A DNA stretch of 64,000 nucleotides, from positions 434,001-498,000 of the forward strand of contig NZ_PVEP01000002.1 in assembly GCF_002973535.1 (NCBI RefSeq), given 5' to 3'. The number at the start of each line of letters is the position of its first letter. Position 1 is the first letter of the stretch. Positions 55,108-63,297 of this stretch are shown here, piece by piece. The notes under the pieces were generated by a model. That model was not told where the DNA came from, made no database searches, and worked only from the letters and a program-made list of their open reading frames with translations. The stretch comes from Albidovulum denitrificans (GTDB taxonomy: Bacteria > Pseudomonadota > Alphaproteobacteria > Rhodobacterales > Rhodobacteraceae). The position numbers and the translations under genes were made by a program.

Positions 55108-55117
55108 CAGATGCCTC

Positions 55118-55148
55118 TTGAACCTCTATCTACTAGAGACATTAGGTT
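55118..55148 (+). promoter_or_regulatory. MerR-type promoter/operator of zntA
   Basis: TTGAAC (55118-55123) and TAGGTT (55143-55148) are separated by 19 bases, the over-long spacer typical of MerR-controlled promoters. Between them is the perfect dyad CTCTA-TCTAC-TAGAG (55124-55138), where the regulator should bind. Confidence 0.75.
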
Positions 55149-55195
55149 GCCGACTCGATGGAAACAAGAGCGCGTGTTGCGAGTGGGAGGACGAG

Positions 55196-57415
55196 ATGAC
55201 GATGAGGGATGGAACAAGCCGCGAGTGGACGGTCACCGGCATGGACTGCGGGGCCTGCGTGGGCAAGGTCCGGAATGCGGTAGAGCGTCTGCCGGGCGTA
55301 AGCCAGGTCGACGTCGCCCTGATGACCGAGCGACTGCGCGTCACGCTCGATGAGGGACAGACCACGCGCGAGCGGGTCGAGGCGGCGGTTCGGTCGCTCG
55401 GATACGGCATCGCGCAGAATGGGACAGCGCCCGAGCGCAAGGGCTTCGTACTGCCCGAGATCACCGGCAGCGACGCTGCCCTCGAAGACCAGACCGCGCA
55501 CGCTTCTGGAAGCGTTGCAGCCGACGCTCCCGTCAGTCGCTCAACGCCTTGGTATCGGACCGGCAAGGGCCGGCTGGTCATAGGGACCGGACTTCTGCTC
55601 GTTGTCGCCTGGACCGTCAGCCTTCTGGCGTCCGACGAGGTCGCGCGCTGGGCATTCGTCCTCGCGACGGTGATCGGGGTGATGCCCATTGCACGGCGGG
55701 CCTTCAGTGCTGCCCGCGCGGGCATGCCATTCACCATCGAAATGCTGATGACCATCGCCGCGACCGGAGCTCTGTTCATCAATGCAGCCGAAGAGGCTGC
55801 GCTGGTCGTCTTCCTATTTGCGGTGGGCGAGATGCTGGAAGGTGTCGCGGCGAACAAGGCACGCGACGGGATCCGAAGCCTCGCCAGTCTCGTGCCGAAG
55901 ACGGCGCTTCTGGAAGTGGATGGGAGAGCCCGTGAAGTGCCGGCCGAGGCGTTGCAAATCGGGCAGACGGTGCTCGTGCGTCCGGGTGATCGTATCCCTG
56001 CGGATGGAGAGGTGATCGAAGGCCTTTCGGGCGTGGACGAGAGCCCCGTCACAGGCGAGAGCGTGCCGAAGCCGAAGGAGCCGGGCGACTGGGTTTTCGC
56101 AGGTTCGATCAACACTGAGGCCGCATTGCGCGTGAAGGTCACCAAGGCTGCCGAGGACAACACGATCTCCCGCATCATTCGTCTGGTCGAGGAAGCCGAG
56201 AGCGCCCGCGCGCCGACCGAGCGTTTCATCGACAGCTTCAGCCGCATCTACATGCCCGCCGTGGTCGGGGTTGCGCTGCTGGTCGCCATCGTCCCGCCGC
56301 TCGCTTTCGCGCAGGCCTGGGATGTCTGGATCTACCGGGCGCTCGCACTGCTCCTCATCGGCTGCCCCTGCGCCCTCGTGATCTCGGTGCCGGCCTCCAT
56401 CGCATCAGCGCTGTCCTCCGGCTCGCGCCGTGGGCTGCTGATGAAGGGTGGCGCCGTCATCGAGGCTGCGGCGAGGACCACGGACATAGCTTTCGACAAG
56501 ACGGGCACGCTGACCCACGGTCGTCCGCGAGTGACGGATGTGGTCCCCCTCGGCGGGACGGAGGCCGAGGTTTTGTCGCTGGCTGCCGCAGTCGAGACCG
56601 GGTCGAACCACCCGCTGGCAGCAGCGATCGTCTCGCGCGCGCAGGCCGACGGCGCGCCGTCGCTGCCGGCCTCCGCAGCCAGAGCATTGCCGGGCAAGGG
56701 AGCGGAGGCGGTGATCGATGGCGAACCCGCATGGGTGGCCTCGCCACGGTTCGCTGGAGCCAGCGGCGTCATCAACGAAGAGGTCAGCCGTATTGCGGCC
56801 CGGCTCGAGGACGAGGGCAAGACCGTCGTGGCAGTGTTCCGTCCGGACCGGCTGATCGGGCTCGTCGCTCTTCGCGACGAGCCGCGCGAGGACGCGGCGG
56901 CAGCGGTCCGCCAGCTTCAGACGCTCGGCATCCGCTCAGTCATGCTCACCGGCGACAATGCCCGTACCGCCGCCGCCATCGCAGGCCATGTAGGCATTCA
57001 GTACCACGCTGAACTGATGCCCGAGGACAAGGTCGCCGCAATCCGCGAGATGGTGGCGAATGGCCGGGTCCTCATGGTCGGCGACGGCATCAACGACGCC
57101 CCGGCCCTGGCCTCGGCGCATGTCGGCGTGGCCATGGGGTCTGGAACCGATGTAGCTCTCGAGACCGCCGACGCTGCAATCCTGCGCAACCGGGTCACGG
57201 ATGTCGCCGGCAAGATCAGGCTCGCCCGCGCCACCATGGCGAACATCCGCCAGAACGTGGCGATCGCGCTGGGCCTGAAGGCGGTATTTCTCGTGACCAC
57301 CGTCCTCGGGATCACCGGACTCTGGATCGCGATCCTCGCCGACACCGGGGCGACGGTGCTGGTGACGCTCAACGCGTTGCGGCTCCTTGCCTTCAACCCG
57401 GATCGCGAGGTCTGA
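55196..57415 (+). CDS. zntA: Zn/Cd/Pb-translocating P-type ATPase (P1B-2)
   Basis: The 739-residue pump exports divalent soft metals from the cytoplasm. One N-terminal HMA domain carries GMDCGAC (C18, C21). The transmembrane metal site is CPC at residues 390-392 in IGCPCALVISVPA, the phosphorylated aspartate is D434 (DKTGTLT), and the last helix has LADTGATVLVTLNALRLL with the aspartate typical of ZntA rather than copper pumps. GGGAGG lies before the ATG at 55196. The divergent MerR protein is its likely regulator. Confidence 0.94.
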   Translation: MTMRDGTSREWTVTGMDCGACVGKVRNAVERLPGVSQVDVALMTERLRVTLDEGQTTRERVEAAVRSLGYGIAQNGTAPERKGFVLPEITGSDAALEDQTAHASGSVAADAPVSRSTPWYRTGKGRLVIGTGLLLVVAWTVSLLASDEVARWAFVLATVIGVMPIARRAFSAARAGMPFTIEMLMTIAATGALFINAAEEAALVVFLFAVGEMLEGVAANKARDGIRSLASLVPKTALLEVDGRAREVPAEALQIGQTVLVRPGDRIPADGEVIEGLSGVDESPVTGESVPKPKEPGDWVFAGSINTEAALRVKVTKAAEDNTISRIIRLVEEAESARAPTERFIDSFSRIYMPAVVGVALLVAIVPPLAFAQAWDVWIYRALALLLIGCPCALVISVPASIASALSSGSRRGLLMKGGAVIEAAARTTDIAFDKTGTLTHGRPRVTDVVPLGGTEAEVLSLAAAVETGSNHPLAAAIVSRAQADGAPSLPASAARALPGKGAEAVIDGEPAWVASPRFAGASGVINEEVSRIAARLEDEGKTVVAVFRPDRLIGLVALRDEPREDAAAAVRQLQTLGIRSVMLTGDNARTAAAIAGHVGIQYHAELMPEDKVAAIREMVANGRVLMVGDGINDAPALASAHVGVAMGSGTDVALETADAAILRNRVTDVAGKIRLARATMANIRQNVAIALGLKAVFLVTTVLGITGLWIAILADTGATVLVTLNALRLLAFNPDREV

Positions 57416-57442
57416 GACGCTTTCACCCCTTCCATGCGGTGT

Positions 57443-57904
57443 TCACTCGCCCCTCGTTACCGCCTGTTGGTATCCGCGCTCTCGCTCCGGCCAATTGCTC
57501 TTGATATATGCGAGCACGGCGCGAATGTCCGCGTCGCTCAGCACGTCTCCGAAGCCTGGCATGTCGCTCTCGTAGCCGCCGCCGACGATGGCGGCCGTGC
57601 CTTCCTTTACGATGCGGAATAGCACATCGTCGGGATGGTGCCAGGTGTGGCCGCTGGCATCATGCGGCGGCGCAGGCAACCGTCCGGACGGAAGCGGCGA
57701 GCGCCAGTCGGGCTGGCCCACCAGATCCGCGCCGTGGCAGGCGGCGCACTGATCGACATAGACCTGCCGACCTTGAGAAATGACTTCCTCGGATGCCGCT
57801 GCGGTGGACGCAGTACGGGTGTACTGCCATCCAGCGAAGATCGCGAGGATCAACACTCCGGCAAACAGTCCGATCCAGAAAGTATTGGGGAGGCCCTTTG
57901 GCAA
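57443..57904 (-). CDS. Membrane-anchored c-type cytochrome
   Basis: The 153-residue protein has an N-terminal membrane helix (about 8-27) and one c-type haem site CAACH near residue 53, with a plausible methionine axial ligand in YESDMPGF near residue 122 and the C-terminal helix SDADIRAVLAYIKSNWP. It faces the periplasm. It lies convergent with zntA and divergent from the multicopper oxidase group; it may pass electrons in copper oxidation, but this is inference. Confidence 0.88.
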   Translation of the reverse strand: MPKGLPNTFWIGLFAGVLILAIFAGWQYTRTASTAAASEEVISQGRQVYVDQCAACHGADLVGQPDWRSPLPSGRLPAPPHDASGHTWHHPDDVLFRIVKEGTAAIVGGGYESDMPGFGDVLSDADIRAVLAYIKSNWPERERGYQQAVTRGE

Positions 57905-57985
57905 AACGCTGATGTCCGTTGATTAGTAGGGCGCCTTCACTTCACGCCGAGTTGACGTTCTGCCTGAGACGCCCCGCTTCGCACA

Positions 57986-58381
57986 ATGGACATTCTCGTG
58001 AGCAGCGCCTATCTTTCGGCCATGCTTGCGCGTCTCATCAGCATCCTTGCCATACTCGCGATCGCCGTTGTCACCACGGTCAGCGCAGCGCATGCGGCGC
58101 GCATGGTTGGCATGCAGGTGGATCACGCGGTCCATGCGGGCGAGATGATGCACGCGTCGACCGACGGTCATCCGTCCTGCGACGGCGGCCAGCATTGTGG
58201 ATCGGCGGACGCCGGAATGTGCGAGTTCGTCTGCGCGGGCCTGTCGGTCGTTCTGACGATGCCGGGTGCTGAAACCGGCCACGCGTTCGGGCCTGCCAGC
58301 CACGATCTTCCGTCCGAGCCCAGCCATGTCAGCAGTTCGCCCGGACTGAACGAGCGACCTCCCAAACTCAGTCTCCTCTGA
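57986..58381 (+). CDS. Secreted Met/His/Cys-containing protein, hypothetical
   Basis: The 131-residue frame has a signal-peptide-like segment (LARLISILAILAIAVVTTVSAAHA) and a mature part with many Met and His residues (MVGMQVDHAVHAGEMMHAS) and four Cys in CDGGQHC, CEFVC patterns. This composition suggests periplasmic copper or other metal binding. An ATG at 58022 would give a cleaner signal peptide. It precedes the multicopper oxidase by 72 bases. No family is recognised with certainty. Confidence 0.7.
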   Translation: MDILVSSAYLSAMLARLISILAILAIAVVTTVSAAHAARMVGMQVDHAVHAGEMMHASTDGHPSCDGGQHCGSADAGMCEFVCAGLSVVLTMPGAETGHAFGPASHDLPSEPSHVSSSPGLNERPPKLSLL

Positions 58382-58453
58382 GCGCGCCCGGGCAGACGCC
58401 TGCGGCGTCCCATCGGTGTTGATGAACGGGACGGATGTCCCGAGGAGACGACC

Positions 58454-59989
58454 ATGTATACCCTTTCGCGACGCGGCTTTCTCGCCGCAAGTGCTGGCGC
58501 CATTGCCGCTGCACAGATGCCCCGTCTTGCTTTCGCGCAGACGGACTCCCCTGTCACCCTGTCCGCCGCAACCCGTACTCTCGACATCAACGGGCGCGCG
58601 GCCACCGTGTTCGGCCTTGCCGGTCCCGGCGGCCAAGGCCTCGTGCTCGATCCCGGCCAGATGTTCCGGGTCGACCTGAAAAACGATCTCGACGTCGCGA
58701 CGATCATCCACTGGCACGGCCAGATCCCGCCCAATGCGCAGGACGGCGTGCCAGACATGCCGATGCCCCTTCTCGCCCCGGGTGAGACCCGATCCTACGA
58801 CTTCGAGGCACGGCCGGGCACCCACTGGATGCACAGCCACGTGCCGATCCAGGAGATGCAACTGCTTGCCGCACCGCTGATTGTGCGCACGCAGGAGGAT
58901 TTGGCAGCAGACCGGCAGGAGGTCGTGATGTTCCTGCACGACTTCTCGTTCAAGTCTCCCGAAGAGGTTCTGGCGGAGATCAGCGGCGGGTACGGCGCAG
59001 GTCATGCCGCCGCCGCTGAAGCGAGCCCCAGGCAGGGCGTGCCCATGGAGGGCTTGGGCGGGATGCCGGGCATGGGTCATGGCGGTATGGGGCACGGTGC
59101 CATGGGCGGCATGGCGATGGGCAATATGCCAGGAATGGGCGGGATGATGGACATGGGCGGTATGGCCATGGACCTGAACGACTATAATTGGGATGCCTAT
59201 CTCGCCAACGACCGGACACTGTCGGACCCGGAGGTAGTGCGGGTCGAGCGCGGCGGGCGTATCCGGCTCCGGGTCATCAACGCCGCAGCGGCGACGGTGT
59301 TCTGGATCGACACCGGGGCGGCCGAGGCGCGGCTGGTCGCGGTGGACGGGCACGCCGTCCAGCCTATCGCGGGCTCGCGGTTTGGGCTGGCGATGGGCCA
59401 GCGGCTGGACATCGAGATCGACCTGCCGAACGAGGGCGGCGCCTGGCCGATCATTGCGCTACGCGAAGGGGCGCGGGAGCGCACCGGGCTCATCCTCGCC
59501 ACGCAGGGCGCCGAGGTCCGGCGCCTCGATGCCGTGGCGGAGTCCGAAGCGCCCGCTTTCGACACCGATCTGGCGCAGGAGGCGCGCCTGGTCGCGCTGA
59601 ATGCCCTGCCGGACCGGCCGGTGGATCGCAGCCAGATGCTTATGCTGGGCGGTTCGATGCAGCCCTATCTCTGGACGATCAACGGGGCTGTCTGGGGCCA
59701 GCACCAGCCGATCACCGCGCGCAGCGGCGAGCGCGTCGTACTGTCGTTCCACAACATGTCGATGATGGCCCACCCGATGCATCTGCACGGCCATGTGTTC
59801 CAGGTCGTCGGGTTGAACGGGCGACGCGTTACCGGTGCGCTGCGCGACACGGTTCATGTGCCGCCGATGTCCAGGGTCGACGTCGCGCTCGATGCAGGCG
59901 AAGCCGCCCGCTGGATGCTGCACTGTCACCACATGCCGCACCTCGCCTCGGGCATGATGACCGAGTTCGCGGTCACTGCTTCGGTCTGA
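58454..59989 (+). CDS. Multicopper oxidase, CopA/PcoA-like, Tat-exported
   Basis: The 511-residue oxidase starts with a Tat signal (LSRRGFLAASAG). Copper ligands are in HWHGQ (near residue 84), HWMHSH (near 122), HPMHLHGHVF (near 440) and HCHHMPHLASGM at the C-terminus, giving T1, T2 and T3 sites. A central Met-rich loop of about 50 residues (many MGGM and MGHG units, near 195-245) resembles the copper-binding insert of CueO and PcoA. The enzyme probably oxidises Cu(I) in the periplasm. GGAGACG precedes the ATG. Confidence 0.93.
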   Translation: MYTLSRRGFLAASAGAIAAAQMPRLAFAQTDSPVTLSAATRTLDINGRAATVFGLAGPGGQGLVLDPGQMFRVDLKNDLDVATIIHWHGQIPPNAQDGVPDMPMPLLAPGETRSYDFEARPGTHWMHSHVPIQEMQLLAAPLIVRTQEDLAADRQEVVMFLHDFSFKSPEEVLAEISGGYGAGHAAAAEASPRQGVPMEGLGGMPGMGHGGMGHGAMGGMAMGNMPGMGGMMDMGGMAMDLNDYNWDAYLANDRTLSDPEVVRVERGGRIRLRVINAAAATVFWIDTGAAEARLVAVDGHAVQPIAGSRFGLAMGQRLDIEIDLPNEGGAWPIIALREGARERTGLILATQGAEVRRLDAVAESEAPAFDTDLAQEARLVALNALPDRPVDRSQMLMLGGSMQPYLWTINGAVWGQHQPITARSGERVVLSFHNMSMMAHPMHLHGHVFQVVGLNGRRVTGALRDTVHVPPMSRVDVALDAGEAARWMLHCHHMPHLASGMMTEFAVTASV

Positions 59990-60092
59990 CTTAGTCGGGG
60001 CGCTCGGACCGATCGCCCCGACGTCCTGCCCCTTGTTGTCGCTAGGGTCAGTTACGAAGCCCATCCCAGGGCTGAAAAACACGGAGTATGAA

Positions 60093-60221
60093 ATGATGAA
60101 CGGCGACAACACGGGCTCGATGATGGGTTGGGGAATGGGCTTCGGTTGGCTCTGGATGATCGTCATCCTTGTGCTGGTCGGTCTCGTGATTGCCGCGCTG
60201 ATAAAATATCTGCGCAAGTGA
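60093..60221 (+). CDS. Very small Met/Gly-rich membrane protein
   Basis: A 42-residue frame with an N-terminal Met/Gly/Trp segment (GSMMGWGMGFGWLW) and one membrane helix (about 20-37) ending KYLRK. GGAG lies upstream. Similar tiny proteins, often with a SHOCT domain, lie near copper genes; this one is too short to have that domain. Confidence 0.65.
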   Translation: MMNGDNTGSMMGWGMGFGWLWMIVILVLVGLVIAALIKYLRK

Positions 60222-60308
60222 GGGCTTTCCCTTCTCTGAAAAACCAAGGGCATTGTTGCTTTGCTGAATGCGCTTAACTTGCAGCAACATTCGTTCAGGA
60301 GCTGAAAT

Positions 60309-60794
60309 ATGAACTACGGACGTTTCTTTGCAATGATTGCGACTTCGACGGTCGTGATGTTTGGATTGATGTATCTGAACACCTACGCGCTCGACCACAT
60401 CTTCTTCTCGCAGACGCGGATGTGGATGGCGATCTATATGGGCGCGGTGATGGCAATCATCATGCTCGCTTTCATGCTGGGCATGTATTCCAACAAGAAG
60501 GTCAATTTCGCGATCTTCGCGGGCGCTGCCGCAGCCTTCGCCCTGTCGCTGTGGCTTGTCCGCAGCCAGGAGACGGTCGACGACCTCGCCTGGATGCGGG
60601 CGATGATCCCACACCATTCCATCGCCATCCTGACCAGCGAGCGCGCCAATATCTCAGATCCTAGGGTTCGGGCACTGGCAGATGCAATCATCGAGGCACA
60701 GCTCAGCGAAATCGCTGAAATGAAGAGCTACATCGCAGACATCGAGGCGAATGGCGAGGCCCCCGCGGGCACGCCCCGCGCCGAAATTGAATGA
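60309..60794 (+). CDS. DUF305 family protein with membrane helices
   Basis: The 161-residue protein has three membrane helices (about 5-25, 40-58 and 65-83) followed by a DUF305 (ferritin-like) domain with the family's MIPHHSIAILTSERA motif and ALADAIIEAQLSEIAEMK. DUF305 proteins are frequent in copper and silver resistance regions. Histidines in PHH could bind metal. GGAG precedes the ATG. Confidence 0.87.
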   Translation: MNYGRFFAMIATSTVVMFGLMYLNTYALDHIFFSQTRMWMAIYMGAVMAIIMLAFMLGMYSNKKVNFAIFAGAAAAFALSLWLVRSQETVDDLAWMRAMIPHHSIAILTSERANISDPRVRALADAIIEAQLSEIAEMKSYIADIEANGEAPAGTPRAEIE

Positions 60795-60860
60795 CGCCAC
60801 AGCCTGGTGGAGAGCAGATTCCGCTGCTGGAGTAGAAGTGATGAACCGAAAGGAACGACA

Positions 60861-61247
60861 ATGGACTACACGATCAACCGCCTGATTGCGGACGCAGAAT
60901 TTGACGCCGTCGAGGCCCGCACCCGTGCGGCGTTGACCGACAACGGTTTCGGCATCCTGACCGAAATCGACGTCAAGGCGACGATGAAAAAGAAGTTGGA
61001 TGTCGAGATGCCGGCCTATCGCATCCTCGGTGCCTGCAACCCCAAGATGGCACATCAGGCGATCGGGATCGAGCCTAGGGTGGGCGCGATGCTGCCCTGC
61101 AACGTCATCTTGCGCGAAGTCGAGGACGGCGTCGAGGTCAGCGCTATCGATCCTGTGGCGTCGATGCAGGCGATCGAGAACGCCGAGCTGACGGCCGTGG
61201 CAGGCGAGGTGCGCGACCTGCTGACGAAAGCCGTCGAGGCGATCTGA
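60861..61247 (+). CDS. DUF302 family protein
   Basis: The 128-residue soluble protein has the DUF302 pattern: ALTDNGFGILTEIDVKATM, RILGACNPKMAHQAIGIEP and GAMLPCNVILRE. The cysteine in ACNP and the methionines are conserved in the family, whose role is unknown though often linked to metals or redox. AAAGGAACGACA precedes the ATG. The next gene starts one base after its stop. Confidence 0.88.
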   Translation: MDYTINRLIADAEFDAVEARTRAALTDNGFGILTEIDVKATMKKKLDVEMPAYRILGACNPKMAHQAIGIEPRVGAMLPCNVILREVEDGVEVSAIDPVASMQAIENAELTAVAGEVRDLLTKAVEAI

Positions 61248-61248
61248 G

Positions 61249-61923
61249 ATGAGCCTGCGCGCCGCCATCCTCACGGGCCTTGCGATCCTCGGGATCGGAC
61301 TGCTCGCTGTCTGGCAGTTCGCGCCTTCGGTATTCGCCGAGGCGCGCAGCCTTCTGGACGTCGAGCGTCTGGAAATGCTGGTGGCGCGCTCCGGTCTCTG
61401 GGGGCCGGTCCTGATCGTCACGCTTATGACCCTTGCGGTCGTGGCCAGCCCCATCCCGAGCGCGCCGATCGCACTGGCGGCAGGAGCGGCCTACGGACAT
61501 CTCTGGGGGACCGTGCAAGTCGTCATCGGCGCCGAGCTCGGGGCGCTGATCGCCTTCGGTCTCGCACGGGTTCTAGGGCATGATGTCTTGCGGCGGGTGT
61601 TCGGTGATCGCGTCGATGCCGGGCTTCTCGGCTCGCAGACCGCGTTGACGGCGACGGTTTTTGCCAGCCGCCTGATGCCCTTCGTGTCCTTCGACATGAT
61701 CAGCTACGCGGCCGGACTGAGCCGATTGCACGCCTGGCTTTTCGCCCTCGCAACATTGGCGGGGATCATCCCGGCAAGCTTCCTGCTGGCACATTTCGGC
61801 GGTGAGGCGGTTAGCGGAGACCTAGGGCGCGCGACATGGGCGGTACTTGGACTGGGGCTTGTGACGGGGCTGCCGCTGCTCTGGGTGGCGCTGCGGCAAA
61901 AGCCTGAAAAGGAAAATCCATGA
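61249..61923 (+). CDS. TVP38/TMEM64 (DedA-like) family membrane protein
   Basis: The 224-residue protein has about six hydrophobic segments and the family core (VVASPIPSAPIALAAGAAYG, then FASRLMPFVSFDMISYAAGLS). Members are lipid scramblase-like or transporter-like, with no fixed substrate. It is coupled to DUF302 (one-base gap) and to the APC permease (ATGA overlap). Confidence 0.88.
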   Translation: MSLRAAILTGLAILGIGLLAVWQFAPSVFAEARSLLDVERLEMLVARSGLWGPVLIVTLMTLAVVASPIPSAPIALAAGAAYGHLWGTVQVVIGAELGALIAFGLARVLGHDVLRRVFGDRVDAGLLGSQTALTATVFASRLMPFVSFDMISYAAGLSRLHAWLFALATLAGIIPASFLLAHFGGEAVSGDLGRATWAVLGLGLVTGLPLLWVALRQKPEKENP

Positions 61924-63230
61924 CGAAAAGCGATTACGAGAAGAATAGCATTACCCTGCCGGGCGCAGTGGCCATGGGAACCGGCGTGATGATCGGCGCG
62001 GGCATTTTCGCGCTGACCGGACAGATCGCCGAACTCGCCGGGCCGCTCTTCCCGCTCTCGTTCGTCGTCGGCGCCATCGTGACCGCGTTCAGCGCCTACA
62101 CCTACATCAAGATGTCGAACGCGTATCCGTCAGCGGGCGGCATCGGGATGATCCTGAAGAAGGCGTACGGCCCGACGACGGTCGCGGCGGGTGCTGCACT
62201 TCTGATGGCTCTGTCGATGGTGATCAACGAAAGCCTCGTCGCGCGCACCTTCGGCACCTACACTCTGCGGGCGTTCGGCGGCGATCCGGACAGCATCCTG
62301 GTGCCGGTGCTCGGCGTCGGGCTGATCGTCTTCGCGTATCTCGTGAACGTATCGGGCAACCGGTCGGTGGGGCTTTTGTCCATCGTCATGGCCGTTCTCA
62401 AGGTGGGCGGTATTGCGCTGTTCGGGGCCGCCGGCCTCTGGGCGAGCGGCATCTCGTTCGAGGCGACGGGTGGAGACATGGGCGCCACCGGCTTCGTTGC
62501 GTCGGTTGCGCTGTCGATTCTCGCCTTCAAGGGCTTCACGACCATCACCAACAGCGGCGCAGAGGTCACCGACCCGCATCGTAATGTAGGCCGGGCCATC
62601 ATCTGGTCGATCGCCATCTGCGTCGTCGTCTATCTGCTGGTGGCCTTCGCGGTCGGCTCGAGCTTGCCACTCGACCGCATCGTGGCGGCGAAGGACTATG
62701 CGCTGGCCGAAGCGGCCCAGCCCTCCCTCGGTCAGACCGGCTTCTACCTGACCGTGGCGCTGGCGCTGGTGGCCACGGCGTCAGGTCTGATCGCCAGCGT
62801 GTTCGCGGTCTCGCGGATGCTGGCGATGCTGACCGACATGAAGATGATCCCGCACAGCCATTTCGGAATGCCAGGCACGATCAAGGACCACACACTCGTC
62901 TACACGGTCGTGATCGCGGGCTTTCTGACGGTCTTCTTCGACCTCAGCCGGATCGCATCGCTCGGGGCCTTCTTCTATCTGGTGATGGACATCATCATCC
63001 ACTGGGGCGTGTTCCGGCACCTGCGCGAGGAGATCGGCGCGCAGGGCTGGGTGCTGCTGACGGCTATCGCCCTCGATGCCGTGGTGCTGACTGCCTTCGC
63101 CGCGATGAAATGGCAGTCCGACCCCCTCATCGTCGTCCTTGGCGCGATCGGCATGGCGCTGGTGTTCCTGTTCATACGGGTTTTCCTGGCGCGCAATCCG
63201 GTCAGGGAAGACGCTCACGACCATCACTAA
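61920..63230 (+). CDS. APC-superfamily permease
   Basis: The 436-residue protein has about twelve membrane helices and the APC start ITLPGAVAMGTGVMIGAGIFALTG (quoted in shorter form: GTGVMIGAGIFAL). Internal motifs include FKGFTTITNSGAEVTDPHRN. The substrate may be an amino acid or a cation; sequence does not tell. The last residues (EDAHDHH) are His-rich, which is unusual and suits a metal-related context. Confidence 0.9.
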   Translation: MTKSDYEKNSITLPGAVAMGTGVMIGAGIFALTGQIAELAGPLFPLSFVVGAIVTAFSAYTYIKMSNAYPSAGGIGMILKKAYGPTTVAAGAALLMALSMVINESLVARTFGTYTLRAFGGDPDSILVPVLGVGLIVFAYLVNVSGNRSVGLLSIVMAVLKVGGIALFGAAGLWASGISFEATGGDMGATGFVASVALSILAFKGFTTITNSGAEVTDPHRNVGRAIIWSIAICVVVYLLVAFAVGSSLPLDRIVAAKDYALAEAAQPSLGQTGFYLTVALALVATASGLIASVFAVSRMLAMLTDMKMIPHSHFGMPGTIKDHTLVYTVVIAGFLTVFFDLSRIASLGAFFYLVMDIIIHWGVFRHLREEIGAQGWVLLTAIALDAVVLTAFAAMKWQSDPLIVVLGAIGMALVFLFIRVFLARNPVREDAHDHH

Positions 63231-63297
63231 AAAGAGCTTGAGCTTCCAACGGCTGGAGGCCGCAAGCTGAAACGAGAGACCGAAAGGCTGGCAGACC

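Noticed and set aside
57923-59353. A 476-codon reverse frame opposite the multicopper oxidase
   Set aside because: The plus-strand oxidase has a Tat signal and all copper motifs; the reverse frame is an artefact of codon bias.
60245-60300. GGGCATTGTTGCTTTGC, resembling an insertion sequence end
   Set aside because: Only one partial end is visible, with no partner inverted repeat, target duplication or transposase.
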